From the NCBI GenBank assembly GCA_008973525.1, contig WACJ01000356.1, positions 124,001 to 188,000 on the forward strand: a stretch of 64,000 nt of DNA, written 5' to 3'. Below the pieces are notes generated by a model. The model had not been told where the DNA came from. It did no database searches and saw only the letters and a program-made list of their open reading frames with translations. The stretch comes from Stenopsyche tienmushanensis. Lineage: Eukaryota; Arthropoda; Insecta; Trichoptera; Stenopsychidae. The position numbers were made by a program, and so were the translations under genes. Positions 1 to 12,450 of this stretch are shown here, in pieces. Numbering within the stretch: the first letter of the stretch is position 1; each line of letters opens with the position of its first letter.

Positions 1-48
1 GACCTCGATTTTGTTCTTACCTGTTTGAGTAAAAAAAATATTAATCAA

Positions 49-345
49 CATGCGTTACAAAATGCCACACGCGTTTAGTAATTATATGAAAAGAATCGCA
101 GTAGTACAGTTACATGGTTTATTGCTTCAGGTCACATATAGCGTGCGCATCCTTCTTCCCGTTCTCGCGACCCCCCGCTTTCTATTCACCAGACCTATAT
201 GCATTCAGTAATGTTTATGGAAGTGCGCACAATAATTCCCCAAAGTTTCATTGCAATCGGATGAATGGTATAGGAGTGTATATAATACATACATACAAAC
301 ATACAGACATTTTTATATATAGATTTATTTACAATTTTGTTATGT
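49..345 (+). repeat. Interspersed repeat family A, copy 1 (SHPK intron)
   Basis: A non-coding segment with the shared landmarks GCGTTACAAAATGCC, TGGTTTATTGCTTCAGGTCA, CACCAGACC and TTTCATTGCAATCGGATGAA. The same order of landmarks recurs at 9123-9475, 42290-42700 and 45885-46150 on the + strand, and as reverse complements near 37917-38130 and 55385-55525. Short open frames in it are not conserved between copies. The class is unknown. Confidence 0.7.
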
Positions 346-375
346 AATGTAATATTTTTAATTTTATTATTTTAG

Positions 376-1537
376 GGCTTGGGAGTCTATCGAAAAAGAG
401 GGAAATCTAGTTCGCTACGAAGCTACCCGAGAGAGAGTATCAGCATTGTATACATGGCAAGACAACAGGTGCGGCAAGGATCTCCTCGATAGTATCCCTC
501 AGCCGGATTCACATTTGAGATGCTATTCTGGATATGGCTGTGCTACATTACTGTGGATGTCCAGAAACAAACCTGAAAAATTAGAATACTACAACAGAGC
601 CGGAACAATTCAAGACTTTATTGTTGCTATGCTCTGCGATTTAGATGCACCGATTATGTCGACTCAAAATGCTGCCAGTTGGGGATATTTTCAACCCAAT
701 ACTAATCAATGGAATAAAGATATACTACAGGAGGCTAATTTTCCAGTCAATCTATTGCCAGAAGTAGTTGAGAGCGGTCAAGTTGCAGGTACCTTCCAAA
801 AAACATGGTACGGCATCCCGCAGGGTACGCCCGTCGGTGCTGCCCTCGGTGATCTGCAATGTTCATTTCTGGCCACGCTGGAAAATAGCTCCGATGCCGT
901 TTTAAATATTTCAACATCGGCTCAATTGGGCTTCGTGGTTAGATTCTATAGGTGAACAGATGGATACCGTCGAATATTTGCCCTATTTTAGCGGCAAGTA
1001 TCTGGCGGTAGCGGCGTCTTTAAATGGAGGAAATACGTTGGCAACGTTCGTCAAAATGATTCAGCAGTGGAGTATGGAACTAGGCTTTGCTGTTCCCCAG
1101 TCTAAAGTGTGGGACAAGTTGATTGCCCTCGGAAAAGAAGATGCGGCGGAGAGTTCAATCAAAGTCAATCCTCTTTTGCTCGGGGAACGACATTCACCTC
1201 AAGCGTCCGCTTCTGTCACAAATTTAAACCTGTCGAATCTATCACTGGGTCAGGTATTAGAGGGTTGTGCGAGGGTCTCATTGAGAATATGCACATGATG
1301 ATGCCAAAGAAATTCCTCACCGACGCTAACATATCGAGAATCATCGGAAACGGTTCCGGTCTATCTCGTAACATAGTGCTACAGAAATCCGTAGAAAAGT
1401 GTTACAACTTGCCCTTAGTATTTACATCAGGCGGAGATGCAGCTAAAGGTGCTGCGGTTGCCTATGTCGCCGTAGACATAAAGCACTTTTTTATTTCAAA
1501 TTTAAGTTTTATATTCCGCACTCCAGCACAAAAGTAA
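376..1537 (+). CDS. SHPK: Sedoheptulokinase, 3' exon (partial; two frameshifts)
   Basis: The product phosphorylates sedoheptulose to sedoheptulose-7-phosphate in the cytosol and belongs to the FGGY carbohydrate kinases. The exon starts after a TTTTAG acceptor (374-375) and reads AWESIEKEGNLVRYEATRER; earlier exons with the N-terminal kinase lobe lie left of the window. Family blocks seen in order are YTWQD, GTPVGAALGDLQCS, NISTSAQL, YLAVAASLNGGN, LLGERH, GNGSGLSRN and GDAAKGAAVAY. The last two belong to the FGGY C-terminal nucleotide-binding lobe. The frame breaks twice. One extra G in the GGG at 928-930 separates NISTSAQL from ASWLDSIGEQMDTVEYLPYF, and one base is missing near 1255-1256, between LSLGQV and IRGLCEGLIENMH. 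The two shifts compensate. All other family blocks are intact, so I favour consensus errors over decay, but a young pseudogene is possible. The stop is TAA at 1535-1537. Confidence 0.85.
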
Positions 1538-4500
1538 TATTTCACGACCAAATTGCGGCAAATATATGATTTTCACATCGAATCATTGCATTTGCAAATG
1601 GCAAAATGAATGTACTGTCATTAAAATTAATCTTGAGGGATCACACTAAAGTCGTGTATTTTAATTATCTGAAAATATCTTTGGAGAGTTGACAACCAGA
1701 CGCGTTTTCTTTCCGGTTGCCAAATCATATGTTAGAATGTGGTACAAAATTTTGATATATTGCCAAAACCTTTTCTTTTCAGGTCTATATCAATTCTATT
1801 TAATTAATTTATATGATTAATTGTCGGGCGTTGTTATTTATTGTACGACTGTAATTGTTTTCTTGTGCAAACGTATCATGATGCGTATCGTCTGATTGCA
1901 AAATAGGGCCATTTTCATTTTAAAGAAGCGTAGAGCGTCTGTTATATTTGAATTAAAGTAGCATTATCCGTACTTTTTATGAGCGGAATACATCTTGAGG
2001 ATTTATGGAACTATAATATAATTTTACTGCTCAGATAAACCACTTGCCTTTTTATTTATGTTGCTTCATGTACTAATGCTTGGTATTCAGAATACAGTTT
2101 GGGGAACGTTAGATAAATATATAAAATGTTGAAGTGCAATTATATTAAATGTGATAAATCTGATGTCAATATGAAAATACTGCAGTAAAAAGTATCGATT
2201 AACTATTTTGTGTCTGTTTAATAAGATAGTACTTTAAGTACTATTGCCTATTCCGCATATTAGGAACCGCTTTCTAATTGCCGTTATAATTTTAAATTCC
2301 ATGAGTTTATTGCGTTGTACACATTTGATTTAAACTTATTAGATTTTTAGTTTTAATGTGCAAAAATATGTTTTTGTAAAAGTATATAAATTGTATTATA
2401 ATCTAAGGCATATATTTATTTTTGAATATGAATTTTAAAATGTAACGATGAATATAAAGTTAAATATTAGAGATTCATCATTATCATGGTGCAATCACAA
2501 ACAGTCCCCTGTTCTGAACTATGGATCTTTTCAATATGCATTCATAGAAAGGGGTTACATCCATTTCGTCTGTATCATACATTCACCTTCTCGTTTGCTC
2601 GATATTGAAGATAGCGTGACCTTCGAGTTTCATTTAAAATGTTAACCCAGATCATCTGGATGAACGTATTAATGTCTCGACGGGGAGTTTGGGTAATTTA
2701 TAAAGACTGAGCATTTTTCCTCGAAAGATAGTGAAAAAATATTCTAGGCGATCTTGTTGATTTTAATGGAAAGGGCTTTCCGGAGTACAGAGTCCATGTC
2801 CCCTTTTGAAGTCCTACATTAAATGCATCTTGGATATCCAAGCAAGTTTTATAGTTATAAATTGGTTGTTTTTCAGTATGTAATCAAAATTTTGTGCCAC
2901 AATATGGAAGAAAGTCTTTTTTAAGTATTAAATATCACTGAAATCTAGAACTTGCCTTAATTTTGTAGAAGAAAAATATGTTTTCTGTGATATATACGCA
3001 ACTGTTGCCACATGAACGGAGCCTTCAGTAGATTAGCGCAGTTTTATCTAGTAATTAGAGCGAAAATATTTATAGATTATACGCATAGTTAATAAAATGC
3101 GCACGTTGTGGTAGGTTCTTTTTTAATGGATTGTAGAGCATAAGAAGTCATTTTGAAGTGCCACCAGCACTCGCGTTATCTAGTTTTGTATTGACGGCTT
3201 GTTTTATTGAATGTTTTGATAAACGGAGACGAGTGCTCTGTCCACAATCTGAATATTAATTTCGTGTCGTATTAATATATTAGAGAAATGCCTTTTTAAT
3301 AATTTTTCCTACTATATTAAAAAGCAATATTAGACGAGATTATTTTCGATATAAGCCCTATGCTCCCAATATAGTGATTAAACAGGCATCGCTCACTAAA
3401 ACCGATATCAAAGATTACTTGTATTTCTAATTAATATCTTGGAATAAAGTGTGCTACATTAATATGTATATTATATAGCAATAAAAATTTAATCGAATAA
3501 TAAATAATGTATATTGAGAATTTTATCCTGAAAATTTGATACTTTACACAGTTGATTTTGAATTACATTCCATGCCAGATATATATTATAGGATTTACAA
3601 TGTAAAACAAATAATCCTTTTTAAATGAGCTTCAAATATAATATTTATATAACATTTTAACATATTACAACAATTGTAAACTAATATTTGGTTTTAAATG
3701 GCAATATTTCACCGTCATCTCTATATTCGGTTCAATTTTACATTCCGAATGATACAATATCATAATGTTTAGACGCACATAAGTATTGCTTCAATACGGA
3801 ACCAATCAACCAAATAAACAAATCTAGTCGAGCATTAATTTAGCTGAAATTATCATTGATTTTATTTCGTATTTAATTATAAAAAATGATTATATTTTAT
3901 AGAGATTTTGTAAAATTTATAAAAAAAAAATGTAGAAATACTATCATGAATATATAACTTCTTACAATATATATGCAGAAATTATTGTGTTTTCATTTAA
4001 TGATTATTTTCATGTTCATCTAAATTTTCTACTATAATGATGATAATCTTATTGTAGTTATTTCCTCATTCAACCTGAAACAGTCAGTATACGTTTGAAT
4101 TGTTATATGTTACGGACGATATCCACACCATTTTCTACCACCTCATGTTCATTGTCAGGGTTGGGAAAATAGGACAGGGAGAAGAATAAATCAAGCAATT
4201 AAATTAAATAATGTACGCTGCTTCTAAATACATATGTTCATTGGAACACCGATTTACGATAATGAGAGATGATCTCTTGGACAAGAGGGCGATTTCTGAC
4301 ATTATATTATGCAATGATTCCGAACTTCCAAGTTCTTTAAATACATTATAATTATCATCAATTTCTCTTATAAAATGCTTAATTGGGTAACGCCGTATAT
4401 GTCCGTTGATTCATCCAACGCCAGAACAAAGAAAGTACAAGAACGGACAAGCTTTTCCAGTTCCAATGAGATATATCCTGAGAAAGTGCCTCAATGCGCC

Positions 4501-5480
4501 TTATAACCATCTGTCTTGATATAACAATTTCATCGGCTTTTCAATACCTTTGTTACCAAGTTGGCGTGCAAATATTTGGAGGCAAAATTTGATAAGTACT
4601 TCTCCTCTTTGATAAGTAAGAAAAAGTATTCTTTTCATACTCAGGGGCGACCTTCATTTTTCTTTCTGTGTTAATTTGATGCTTTCTATATGAAAAAATA
4701 CTTTCCCAAACAATACAAAAAAAAAAAAAAACGGTTTTCCTGATGAACTTGCTATAAATAACAATTCATTTTACCACCGTTTATTAAATTCACGTTTAAT
4801 ATCACTTTCTGCTTTTATTTTGCACTATGGTGGATAAGAGTATAAAAAAGAAGGAAAAAAAACGGAAAAGTACAAATTATACAAGTCTACAAGTTGAAAA
4901 AGAAGCATATCATTTAAGTATTTATGTTATATCACATAGAATATCCATTATAAATTTGACTAAGGGCGGATATAAAAAGAGGAGGGGAGAAAGGATCGGA
5001 AATGAAAGGAAATAGAATCAAAGAATTGGCAATATTGGGTATTTAAGAAATTTTATGTTGAAATACGCTACTCATAATCGTTCAATGCGTCACATTTGGC
5101 GCATGCGTCACAGGTTGGCCACCTGCATTAAGGCACAATAATAAACTTTTATGTAAAAATAAAATCATTTGAAAACGAGAATAAGGATAGCTAAAATTAA
5201 AAATCATTTGAAAACTAAAATAAGGATAGCCAGAATTAATTCTTGCGCTGAAAATAACGTTTTGGCGAATTTAATAAAAAACACATTTTGTAAATCATAT
5301 ATTTTATTTTTAAAAAATAAAATAAAGGGAGTTGATAAAATAAAAAAAAAAATAAAAAATGTGTATACTAAAAATTGAAGGATGGATTTTTTCATTTTAA
5401 TATAAAGTGATGATTTTCCATGATTGTAAAATATATCTCGTTAAAATGATTATTTGAGTGATCGATTTTTGAACGGCCAG
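1538..5480. other. Intergenic, SHPK to ARPC2
   Basis: This AT-rich spacer lies downstream of SHPK and upstream of the ARPC2 CpG-rich leader. No exon with family similarity and splice sites was found. The only structure seen is a two-unit 39-bp tandem repeat at 5162-5239, listed separately, and A-rich runs around 4720-4735 and 5341-5355. Confidence 0.6.
5162..5239. repeat. 39-bp tandem duplication
   Basis: Two adjacent 39-bp units (5162-5200 and 5201-5239) share AATCATTTGAAAAC and AATAAGGATAGC and differ at a few positions. They lie about 360 bp upstream of the ARPC2 start codon and outside any recognised exon. Confidence 0.8.
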
Positions 5481-5489
5481 AATGACAGG

Positions 5490-5990
5490 ATTCGGGGCCT
5501 GGTCGCACTCGGCGCTGTTAAGTGCATCCGGTGGGCATGAGGAGGTGGTGGCGAGCGCAGTCGTGACTCGCCCGCGGCGCCGCTAGTCGTTATAAGATGA
5601 TTTTGTTGGAGATACACAATCGCATCGTCGAGGAAACGCTCGCCGTCAAGTACCGAAATGCCCTCGCACGGTGAGTGGACCGGAAGCCCGGAGCGGAATG
5701 CCGAGAGTCGAACTCGAGCGCGTGTCGCCGCGAGTGCGGGGGCGCGGTCAACACCGGCCCTTGTGTCACTTGTCAGTCGCCGCTCGCTGGGGGGGCCATC
5801 TGTCACTTTGGCATCCTGCGGCGCCCGACAGGATCCACGACGTTGCTAAAAATCGGAGCGACGCGCTTATCTCGCGCTACCGGTTTATCTGGACGCGATC
5901 GTTTTCCGGCGACTTGCGGTTTGACCGACTTGACTCACTCTGCGTCACGCAGTCCGAAAACTCAACTTCCAAATATACGCCCCCTGGTCT
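5490..5990. promoter_or_regulatory. CpG-rich promoter/leader of ARPC2
   Basis: A sharply GC- and CpG-rich block in AT-rich surroundings contains the probable 5'UTR, the ATG exon (5597-5670) and the start of intron 1. This base composition is usual for unmethylated promoters of housekeeping genes. Long open frames in it are products of the composition. The transcription start is not resolved. Confidence 0.6.
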
Positions 5991-8900
5991 TCCATAATAA
6001 AACTTAAAAATTGTTTGCCCTCAATTGAAATTTAAAAAGTAACGTTATTGCTATACTGGAATTGTTCATGTCCATCCTAACCTTTAAAATGATGCTTAGA
6101 TTAAATCAGATCGCCATCAAAAAAATGCATTTTTCGCCGTTGAAATAAGCTTTGTAGCTGATTTTTTATAGCCGACTTGACCGTTTAACATCGTTAAAAT
6201 CAAATGACATTTTATTTTATATGTCAAAATCATAATGGAATCAATATAGTATTGTATCCTATATGTCCTTTGATTCACTTTTAATTTCATTTTTTTTAAT
6301 CCAATCTTAAAATGTGGTTTTATAAACCGTGCCATTTAATTATATTTATTTACAAGCTTAACAGATAAAAGTTCATCAATATGAAAGGAAGCGGAATACT
6401 GATTTAGTTCATTTTTATTCGAGCCATGTAAATAATAGATTTGCGCTAAACGTGTGATAAAAGCATTGCAATGTTTCTGATTAAACCATATCTGAGCACA
6501 ATTTAAAAGCCGCTATTAATCATCAACATGATATTTCGCAAATATACAGCGAAATATCACAATTTTAAAATATGCACATATTGGGTCGTTCTAATGCGTA
6601 ATGGAGTTTTATCATCTGTTTTAATGTTAAGAATCACATTATGCTGTAAGTGCATCTCCAGATGTGACATTTATAACGTATAACTAATAACTATAAAATA
6701 TTAAGAAATTTGGGACATTGTGGTAATAAATTATAAGATATAGCAACAATGACACATTACAGAGTCTTTTTAATGTTATTAGATCTGTAGCTGATCCAGG
6801 ATAGTTGGAATTTTCAGCATATTTTAAATTCCAATATAGAGCCGTTGGTTATTGCTTTAAAATGCTTTAAATGAGCGTTTGTATGATATAAAAGTGCAAT
6901 TCTCATCTAATGTGTAGCTTTAAAACGGAGAACATTGGATAGCCTCATTCTGCGAGATTTGCTGGAGACAAATCCAGGTCGTTCCATTCAGAGACTCAGA
7001 TCAACTCACTCGACTACGTATCGACGATCAAATTCGTCCAGAACTCATCAATAGGCACGTCATCGTACACCACGATTCCGAAGAAGAATATATTATTGAT
7101 TACAATTGTGTATAAGCGCTTAAAATAGAATAATGAATGTATTATTGATTTGACATCGTATTTTATTCTTGTAGGTTAAAACCTGAAACCACCGATGTGA
7201 CCGTGGCCGATTTCGATGGCGTTTTATTCCATATTTCAAATTTAAATGGTGATAAAACCAAAGTTAGGGTAAGTGCGATCGTTATTTATAGCATTTTTAT
7301 TCACAACGTCTAACATATTAATATGCGTATTAATGTTTTATATAGGTTAGTATATCGCTTAAATTCTACAAGCAATTACTAGAACATGGTGCGGATGAAC
7401 TATTGAAAAGGATATACGGGCCTTTACTAACTGAACCTGAAAGCGGTAATTTTGAATGTTTTTTTAATGCGTTTATTATAAATATATTGCATTTATTATT
7501 AATGGAAAATTTGTTTCAGGGTATAACGTATCAGTATTATTGGATTTAGAAAATATTCCCGAAAATTGGGAAGAAATCGTTAAAAAAGTCGGACTGCTAA
7601 AGCGTCATTGTTTTGCTTCGGTTTTTGAGAGATATTTCAAATTTCAAGAAGAGGGTCAAATCGGAAATAAACGGGCCGTCATAAACTATAGACCTGATGA
7701 AACTATGTATGAATATGAACTTTATTTTCATTCTTTTTCAAGATAAAAATATTGCAAGCGGATTTCCTTATCTCCGTTTATCTATCTATCTACTGATAGC
7801 TTATTTAATCCAAATGAGTTTTAAAGTAGCACCAAATAACATTTTTATCATAACTGAATCAATTTAGGAGGAGAATATTTTCATTTTTAGGTATGTAGAA
7901 GCACAAAGCGATCGAGTCACAGTCGTTTTTTCTACTATTTTTAAACATGAGGACGATGTAGTAATCGGTAAAGTTTTTATGCAAGAACTGAAAGAAGGCA
8001 GACGAGCTTCACACACAGCTCCTCAGGTATTTTTATTCTTTGCGATTTCAGCATTAAATTTAATTTCTAAAAGGTCATCCAAATGCGACATCTAGATATC
8101 ATTTTAACCATGGACAGGTATACCGAAATATCCATTGTTTTCAAGCAAATATTTATTTAGTGATGAAGCTCATTTCACAATGGATGAATATGTCAATAAG
8201 CAAAATGGTCATATATGGGGTCAGGGCCGTAACAAGAGGGTGGCAAAGCAAGCGCCTGCCACAAGCACAACTGGATTTGGACGGCAAAATACAGAATAAA
8301 CAACCCAGTCAAGAGCTGCGCATGATTTTTGTTTTACTTAACCATTCCACTTTACATGAATTAACATTGATTGACTCTGTCCGTTTTTATAATATATACT
8401 AAGTTGTCTAATCAACCCACCCGATCAGTCTTCTTCGGATAACTTCGTTTGGTAATGAGAGTTTGTAATCGTTCTGTAGACATATTCGGATATGGTGTCC
8501 GATTGCGAGGTGCTCATTTGTCATGTCAGCGATCCGAAAAGCGGACCGGTTGGACGCACAAACCTTGTGGCATTTTAGGGAAAAAATGTGCACCCGGGGT
8601 CTTCTATGATCTATACCAGCGCTTCTTAAACTTGTGCAGTCTGCGGACCCCTTCTTGAGCAAAATTTCTTTCGCGGACCCCCTCCTGAATTTTTTTTTTG
8701 TGGACCCAACCCTTGTGACTTAATTTTTTCAATAAAAAAACATTTCTTGATTAAAAAAAAATCGTTCTACAATGTTTTCTGTTAATAATTCGACAAAAAT
8801 ATCTTTTTCAAGTATAGATAAATGTTTTGTTTATATTATCATGGACTTTTTACAAAATTTAGCTAGAAACATCATCATGGTGCTGTTTTTTGTTTCATTG

Positions 8901-10032
8901 TGAGCAAACGCGGCACCCATCTTGCGCACAGCTTTCTCATGTCCAACTTTTCAGTCAATTTGCGATTTACAGCATTTTTGAAGGGCCTAACATGTCTGCT
9001 AGCTCGCGTATTTACAGTTGACTGTCACAGGTTGTTATTATTTGTTACAGGATTCAGAATTATTTAAAATTTCATATGGTGTGTGTACCAAATACATATC
9101 ATCATTTTATTTAGTATCCGGTATGCGTTGCAATGCCATAAGCGCTTAATAACAATTTGAAAAGAAATGCACGTGGTTTATTGCTTCAGGTCACGTGTAG
9201 CGCGAGCCGAAGAGCTGGGATCCACATTCGCTCTCGTCTTGAAGACCGAATTAACCACCGTATTGCGCTCGCATCCTTTCTCTTCCCGTCTCCCCAGGAA
9301 AAACTTCATTTCACCAGACCAATATGCGCCAACATGGTGCATCCATACAAAATTTTTACTATGCCTATGTTATTCCCGCAAGTGTAAACAGTAATTCGCC
9401 AAAGTTTTATCGCTATCGGGTGAACGGTATGGAAGCGCATTACATACGAACAAACATTAATTTTTATGTATTAGATTTCTTTTGACATTTGGATGACCCT
9501 TTATCATATGTAGATTTGCATATAAAATTTTTGCTTATATTTTTTCATTATCCAGGTCATGTTTTCTCACAAAGAACCTCCTCTAGAACTCCTCAATACT
9601 GATGCTAGAGTTGGAGATAATATTGGCTATGTTACTTTTGGTGAGAAATTCAAAATTTCAGAACGATTATAAATTATGGGTATTGTTGAATCTTGTGTGA
9701 ATTTAAAAAAATATGTATTGTTGCAGTTCTTTTTCCTCGTCATACTTGCACGGACGCACGAGACAATACGATAGATCTCTTGCACATGTTCCGAGACTAT
9801 CTTCATTATCACATTAAGTGTTCCAAAGCATACATACACTCTAGAATGCGAGCCAAAACCCAAGACTTCTTAAAGGTTCTCAATAGGGCGCGACCTGAAC
9901 CGAAAAACGTCGAAAAGAAAACGATCACGTTAGTATTATATATTTTACACGCTATCGCTAGCTGTTATTTCGTTTTATAATAATCCTGATGTTAATGATT
10001 TCAGTGGCAAAACCTTCGTGAGGAAAGATTAA
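5597..10032 (+). CDS. ARPC2: Arp2/3 complex 34-kDa subunit (ARPC2), complete, 8 exons
   Basis: ARPC2 is a core subunit of the actin-nucleating Arp2/3 complex; with ARPC4 it forms the clamp that contacts the mother filament. Exons read from GT-AG sites are 5597-5670, 7175-7268, 7346-7445, 7520-7706, 7891-8026, 9556-9640, 9727-9928 and 10005-10032. Phases close exactly to give 301 aa, against about 300 in human. The protein opens [20 protein letters not shown]. Diagnostic blocks are [104 protein letters not shown] and a terminal TGKTFVRKD. Exon 4 must end at 7706 (ACTAT|GTATGA): reading on gives a false stop at 7746. Intron 5 (8027-9555) holds a stack of transposons. Confidence 0.97.
8222..8610 (-). 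mobile_element. hAT-like non-autonomous element, copy in ARPC2 intron
   Basis: It begins with the terminus CAGGGCCGTAACAAGAGGG directly after the transposase piece KQNGHIWG. The body shares TTTTATAATATATACTAAG, the self-complementary CGGTCCGCTTTTCGGACCG segment (here partly diverged, near 8530) and CTATGATC with the fuller copy at 28111-28688. Orientation is inverted relative to that copy. The far end is not clear. Confidence 0.6.
8618..9110. mobile_element. Second hAT-like terminus and AT-rich body
   Basis: The sequence CAGCGCTTCTTAAACTTGTG followed by repeated GCGGACCCC is the terminus style of many hAT elements (CAG-n-GnTTCTCAAACT with GACCCC). It abuts the preceding hAT-like fragment. 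The other terminus was not found and the right limit is approximate. Confidence 0.45.
9123..9475 (+). repeat. Interspersed repeat family A, copy 2
   Basis: This is the best-preserved copy by eye, with GCGTTGCAATGCCATAAGCG, TAGCGCGAGCCGAAGAGCTG, CACCAGACCAATATGCGCC and TCGCTATCGGGTGAACGG. It sits inside the TIR-bounded remnant of ARPC2 intron 5. Confidence 0.75.
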
Positions 10033-12450
10033 GAAGCTATCTATCTACCTGGCCAGATATGACATGTACAAAGAATAATTAGAGACATAATTTCTGGCTT
10101 TTATCCATCCGTTCGGAGGTTTACTATCTGTTCTTAGTCAGTGATGGATGAGTCACTTGTTATAAAAACATAGCGCCCTAAAAATTATAATAGCATAACT
10201 GTTTAATACTTGTGTATAAAATGTTTTAAGATGTTGGAAGATGCTCAAATTTATCATATGGTCTATAGGGCAAATTAATATATGGTCTTTTCCTCAACAA
10301 TACTTAAAAAAAAATCTTTGAAAGTTTTATTTTTGTCTTTTAATATATATGTAATTTTAACAGAAAACGGATAATCAAATTTTATTTGTAATTAAAACCG
10401 AATGTAATATCTTGTGAATATGTAATTACTATCTTTTCTGTGATTTTAACATTAAAACGTCTTCTCATTTCGTGCGATCACGTCGCTTTGATTTCGATGC
10501 CACAAAAATACGTTACTGTCGATTTGCATTTCGAATATTTTGGAAATTACCAGCTCAAAGAGATTTTAAATGTAAGATAATAAAAATAGTAAGAATCGAA
10601 ATGTAGGAGTTCTTTATAAAGTATTACGTGCATATATGTATTTATGTATAAAATTTGAAACATTACCACAGCTATTATTTTGCTGTTGTTTTTATTACCG
10701 CTTGTATTTTATGAATCGTAGTGGAGAATCAAGCTAAACTGACCGGCGTCAATTATTCATTAACTAATTATACGTGACAATATGAAAGGCTTTTCGGCGA
10801 TTGAATATAGCAGTAATGTAAGATATCGGGGTGTATAAATTCGATATCGTTGGGGCTTCAACGTAACGTTCAATATTTGTTCCCAGTGCTCGCTTGTAAG
10901 CGTATTTTTTAAATGATTTCTGGTCGACCTGATGTGGTCCGTAAACGTGTGATTTTATTTCGAAATTTGTTTATTCGCTTGCAACTGGATGATTTGATTT
11001 AATTCTTGGAGGATGTGTTCATGGAGACGATAGTATTTTTGCATTGGAATTGTATTATTTGTTACAAGTAGCGATTCGTTTCGAACATCGGCAATTTCTA
11101 GTCGGAAGGGCAGGATGGAATATTTAAAGAGTGTTCGCAGTTATCGATGGCAGAGCTACTTGACTACATAAACGCAGATACTGTGCCAGTACGCACAAAG
11201 ATTATTAAATATGAAAGTTGTTATGTTTGCCACAAAGCTTAGATAGAACATATATTCAAATTGTTTCGAAGTAAATAAAAACTGTTGACATTATTTTTAG
11301 TCTCATCACTTTAGACTATCTTTTAGTTGACCAAATCAGTTCACCATTCCTTTTATTGCTCAGTAGCATACGGTGCGAATTATTATAATTTGAGAGCGTG
11401 TTTTTATTTTCTTTATTTCGGAAAGAAATATTTTTACTAACACTTGTCATTAAACTAATGTATTATTTTATATTTGGATACGCGAACCAATATTGAACAA
11501 TTTATGTATAATGATATAATTTATTGAACATCTCTACTTGTTTATTTTTCATGTTTGTGATAGTCTTTGTTACAAATGCATTTTTTTTAATGTACTTCTA
11601 TCTTTGTATGATTGTCATATAATTATTTTAAAGATAAATACATTTTTTTTATATGGAAGTAATCTGTAAACGATTGATTTCTTTTACTACTTAAGTTTGC
11701 ATTGTTTATTTAATTATTTCTGTTTTGTATACTTTATATATATTTACATACACAGACACGTCATATAAATATATATATAATAAATTTAAAATCTATACTA
11801 AAATGTATTTTTTTTATGTTATCATTTTAGGTATGTTATAATTATTGTATTATATAAAATAGTTCTTATGCAAAACCCTCACATCATCATCGTAACTATG
11901 GTACATGCCTGCGTTTTCGCATGATACGAGAATAACGCTAAAGTCCACTCATGCGTTGTTTGCTAAATATGACATCAATCATATGAAAACGCGCATTCGG
12001 ACCATAAATCCATATAAATTGAAGAATAGACGTACAATCATAACCGAAAGGATTACGCTCTCTTAGATGACAAAATTGAAATAAAAAACAATAAGGGTTA
12101 ATATCGAAATAAGAATTATTTGGAATTTATACATTTGATTTATTTAACAAGATAACAGCAATGACATAAAGCTTTTTAATTTGTGCGTTAAAGACATTCT
12201 AAAATTTTTAAATAGTGCAGTTTCTTTTCATACTTTTGTAGGCAGTCGCGTAGATACAAATCTAGAGGATTTGTGGCTGGTGATCGGATTTTTAAAAACG
12301 TATATATGCCATGAAAAATCATGTCAAAATGGTTCGTAACGATCCCATAAAAGGGATTTTTTTTCAGCAATAATTATATTCAGTTTTGTGCGATTTTAAA
12401 ACGATACATTGCAATCTAACACCTAAAAAAGATCCATCGGAAGATAAACT
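10033..12450. other. Convergent spacer, ARPC2 and TMIE 3' sides
   Basis: AT-rich sequence between the two convergent stop codons. It should contain both 3'UTRs. No further exon, RNA gene or mobile element was recognised. Confidence 0.55.

Larger units (their letters stand above)
8069..9502. mobile_element. TIR-bounded DDE transposon remnant filling ARPC2 intron 5
   Basis: The outer ends are inverted: AAAGGTCATCCAAATG at 8069-8084 and CATTTGGATGACCCTTT at 9486-9502. Just inside, 8160-8220 encodes a degraded transposase piece reading [12 protein letters not shown] then KQNGHIWG, a motif common in mariner-related insect transposases. The interior is then replaced by other elements: a hAT-like fragment from 8222, a second hAT-like terminus from 8618, and repeat family A at 9123-9475. 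No intact transposase remains. Confidence 0.65.

Noticed and set aside
5450..5850. Long frames on both strands around the ARPC2 start
   Set aside because: GC-rich leader and intron start; the real coding exon is only 5597-5670.
8408..8662. Overlapping frames shared with 28440 and 35450
   Set aside because: Shared because all lie in hAT-like MITE copies; they are not conserved in frame.
9693..9980. 95-codon frame treated as a separate gene
   Set aside because: It is ARPC2 exon 7 read through its donor.
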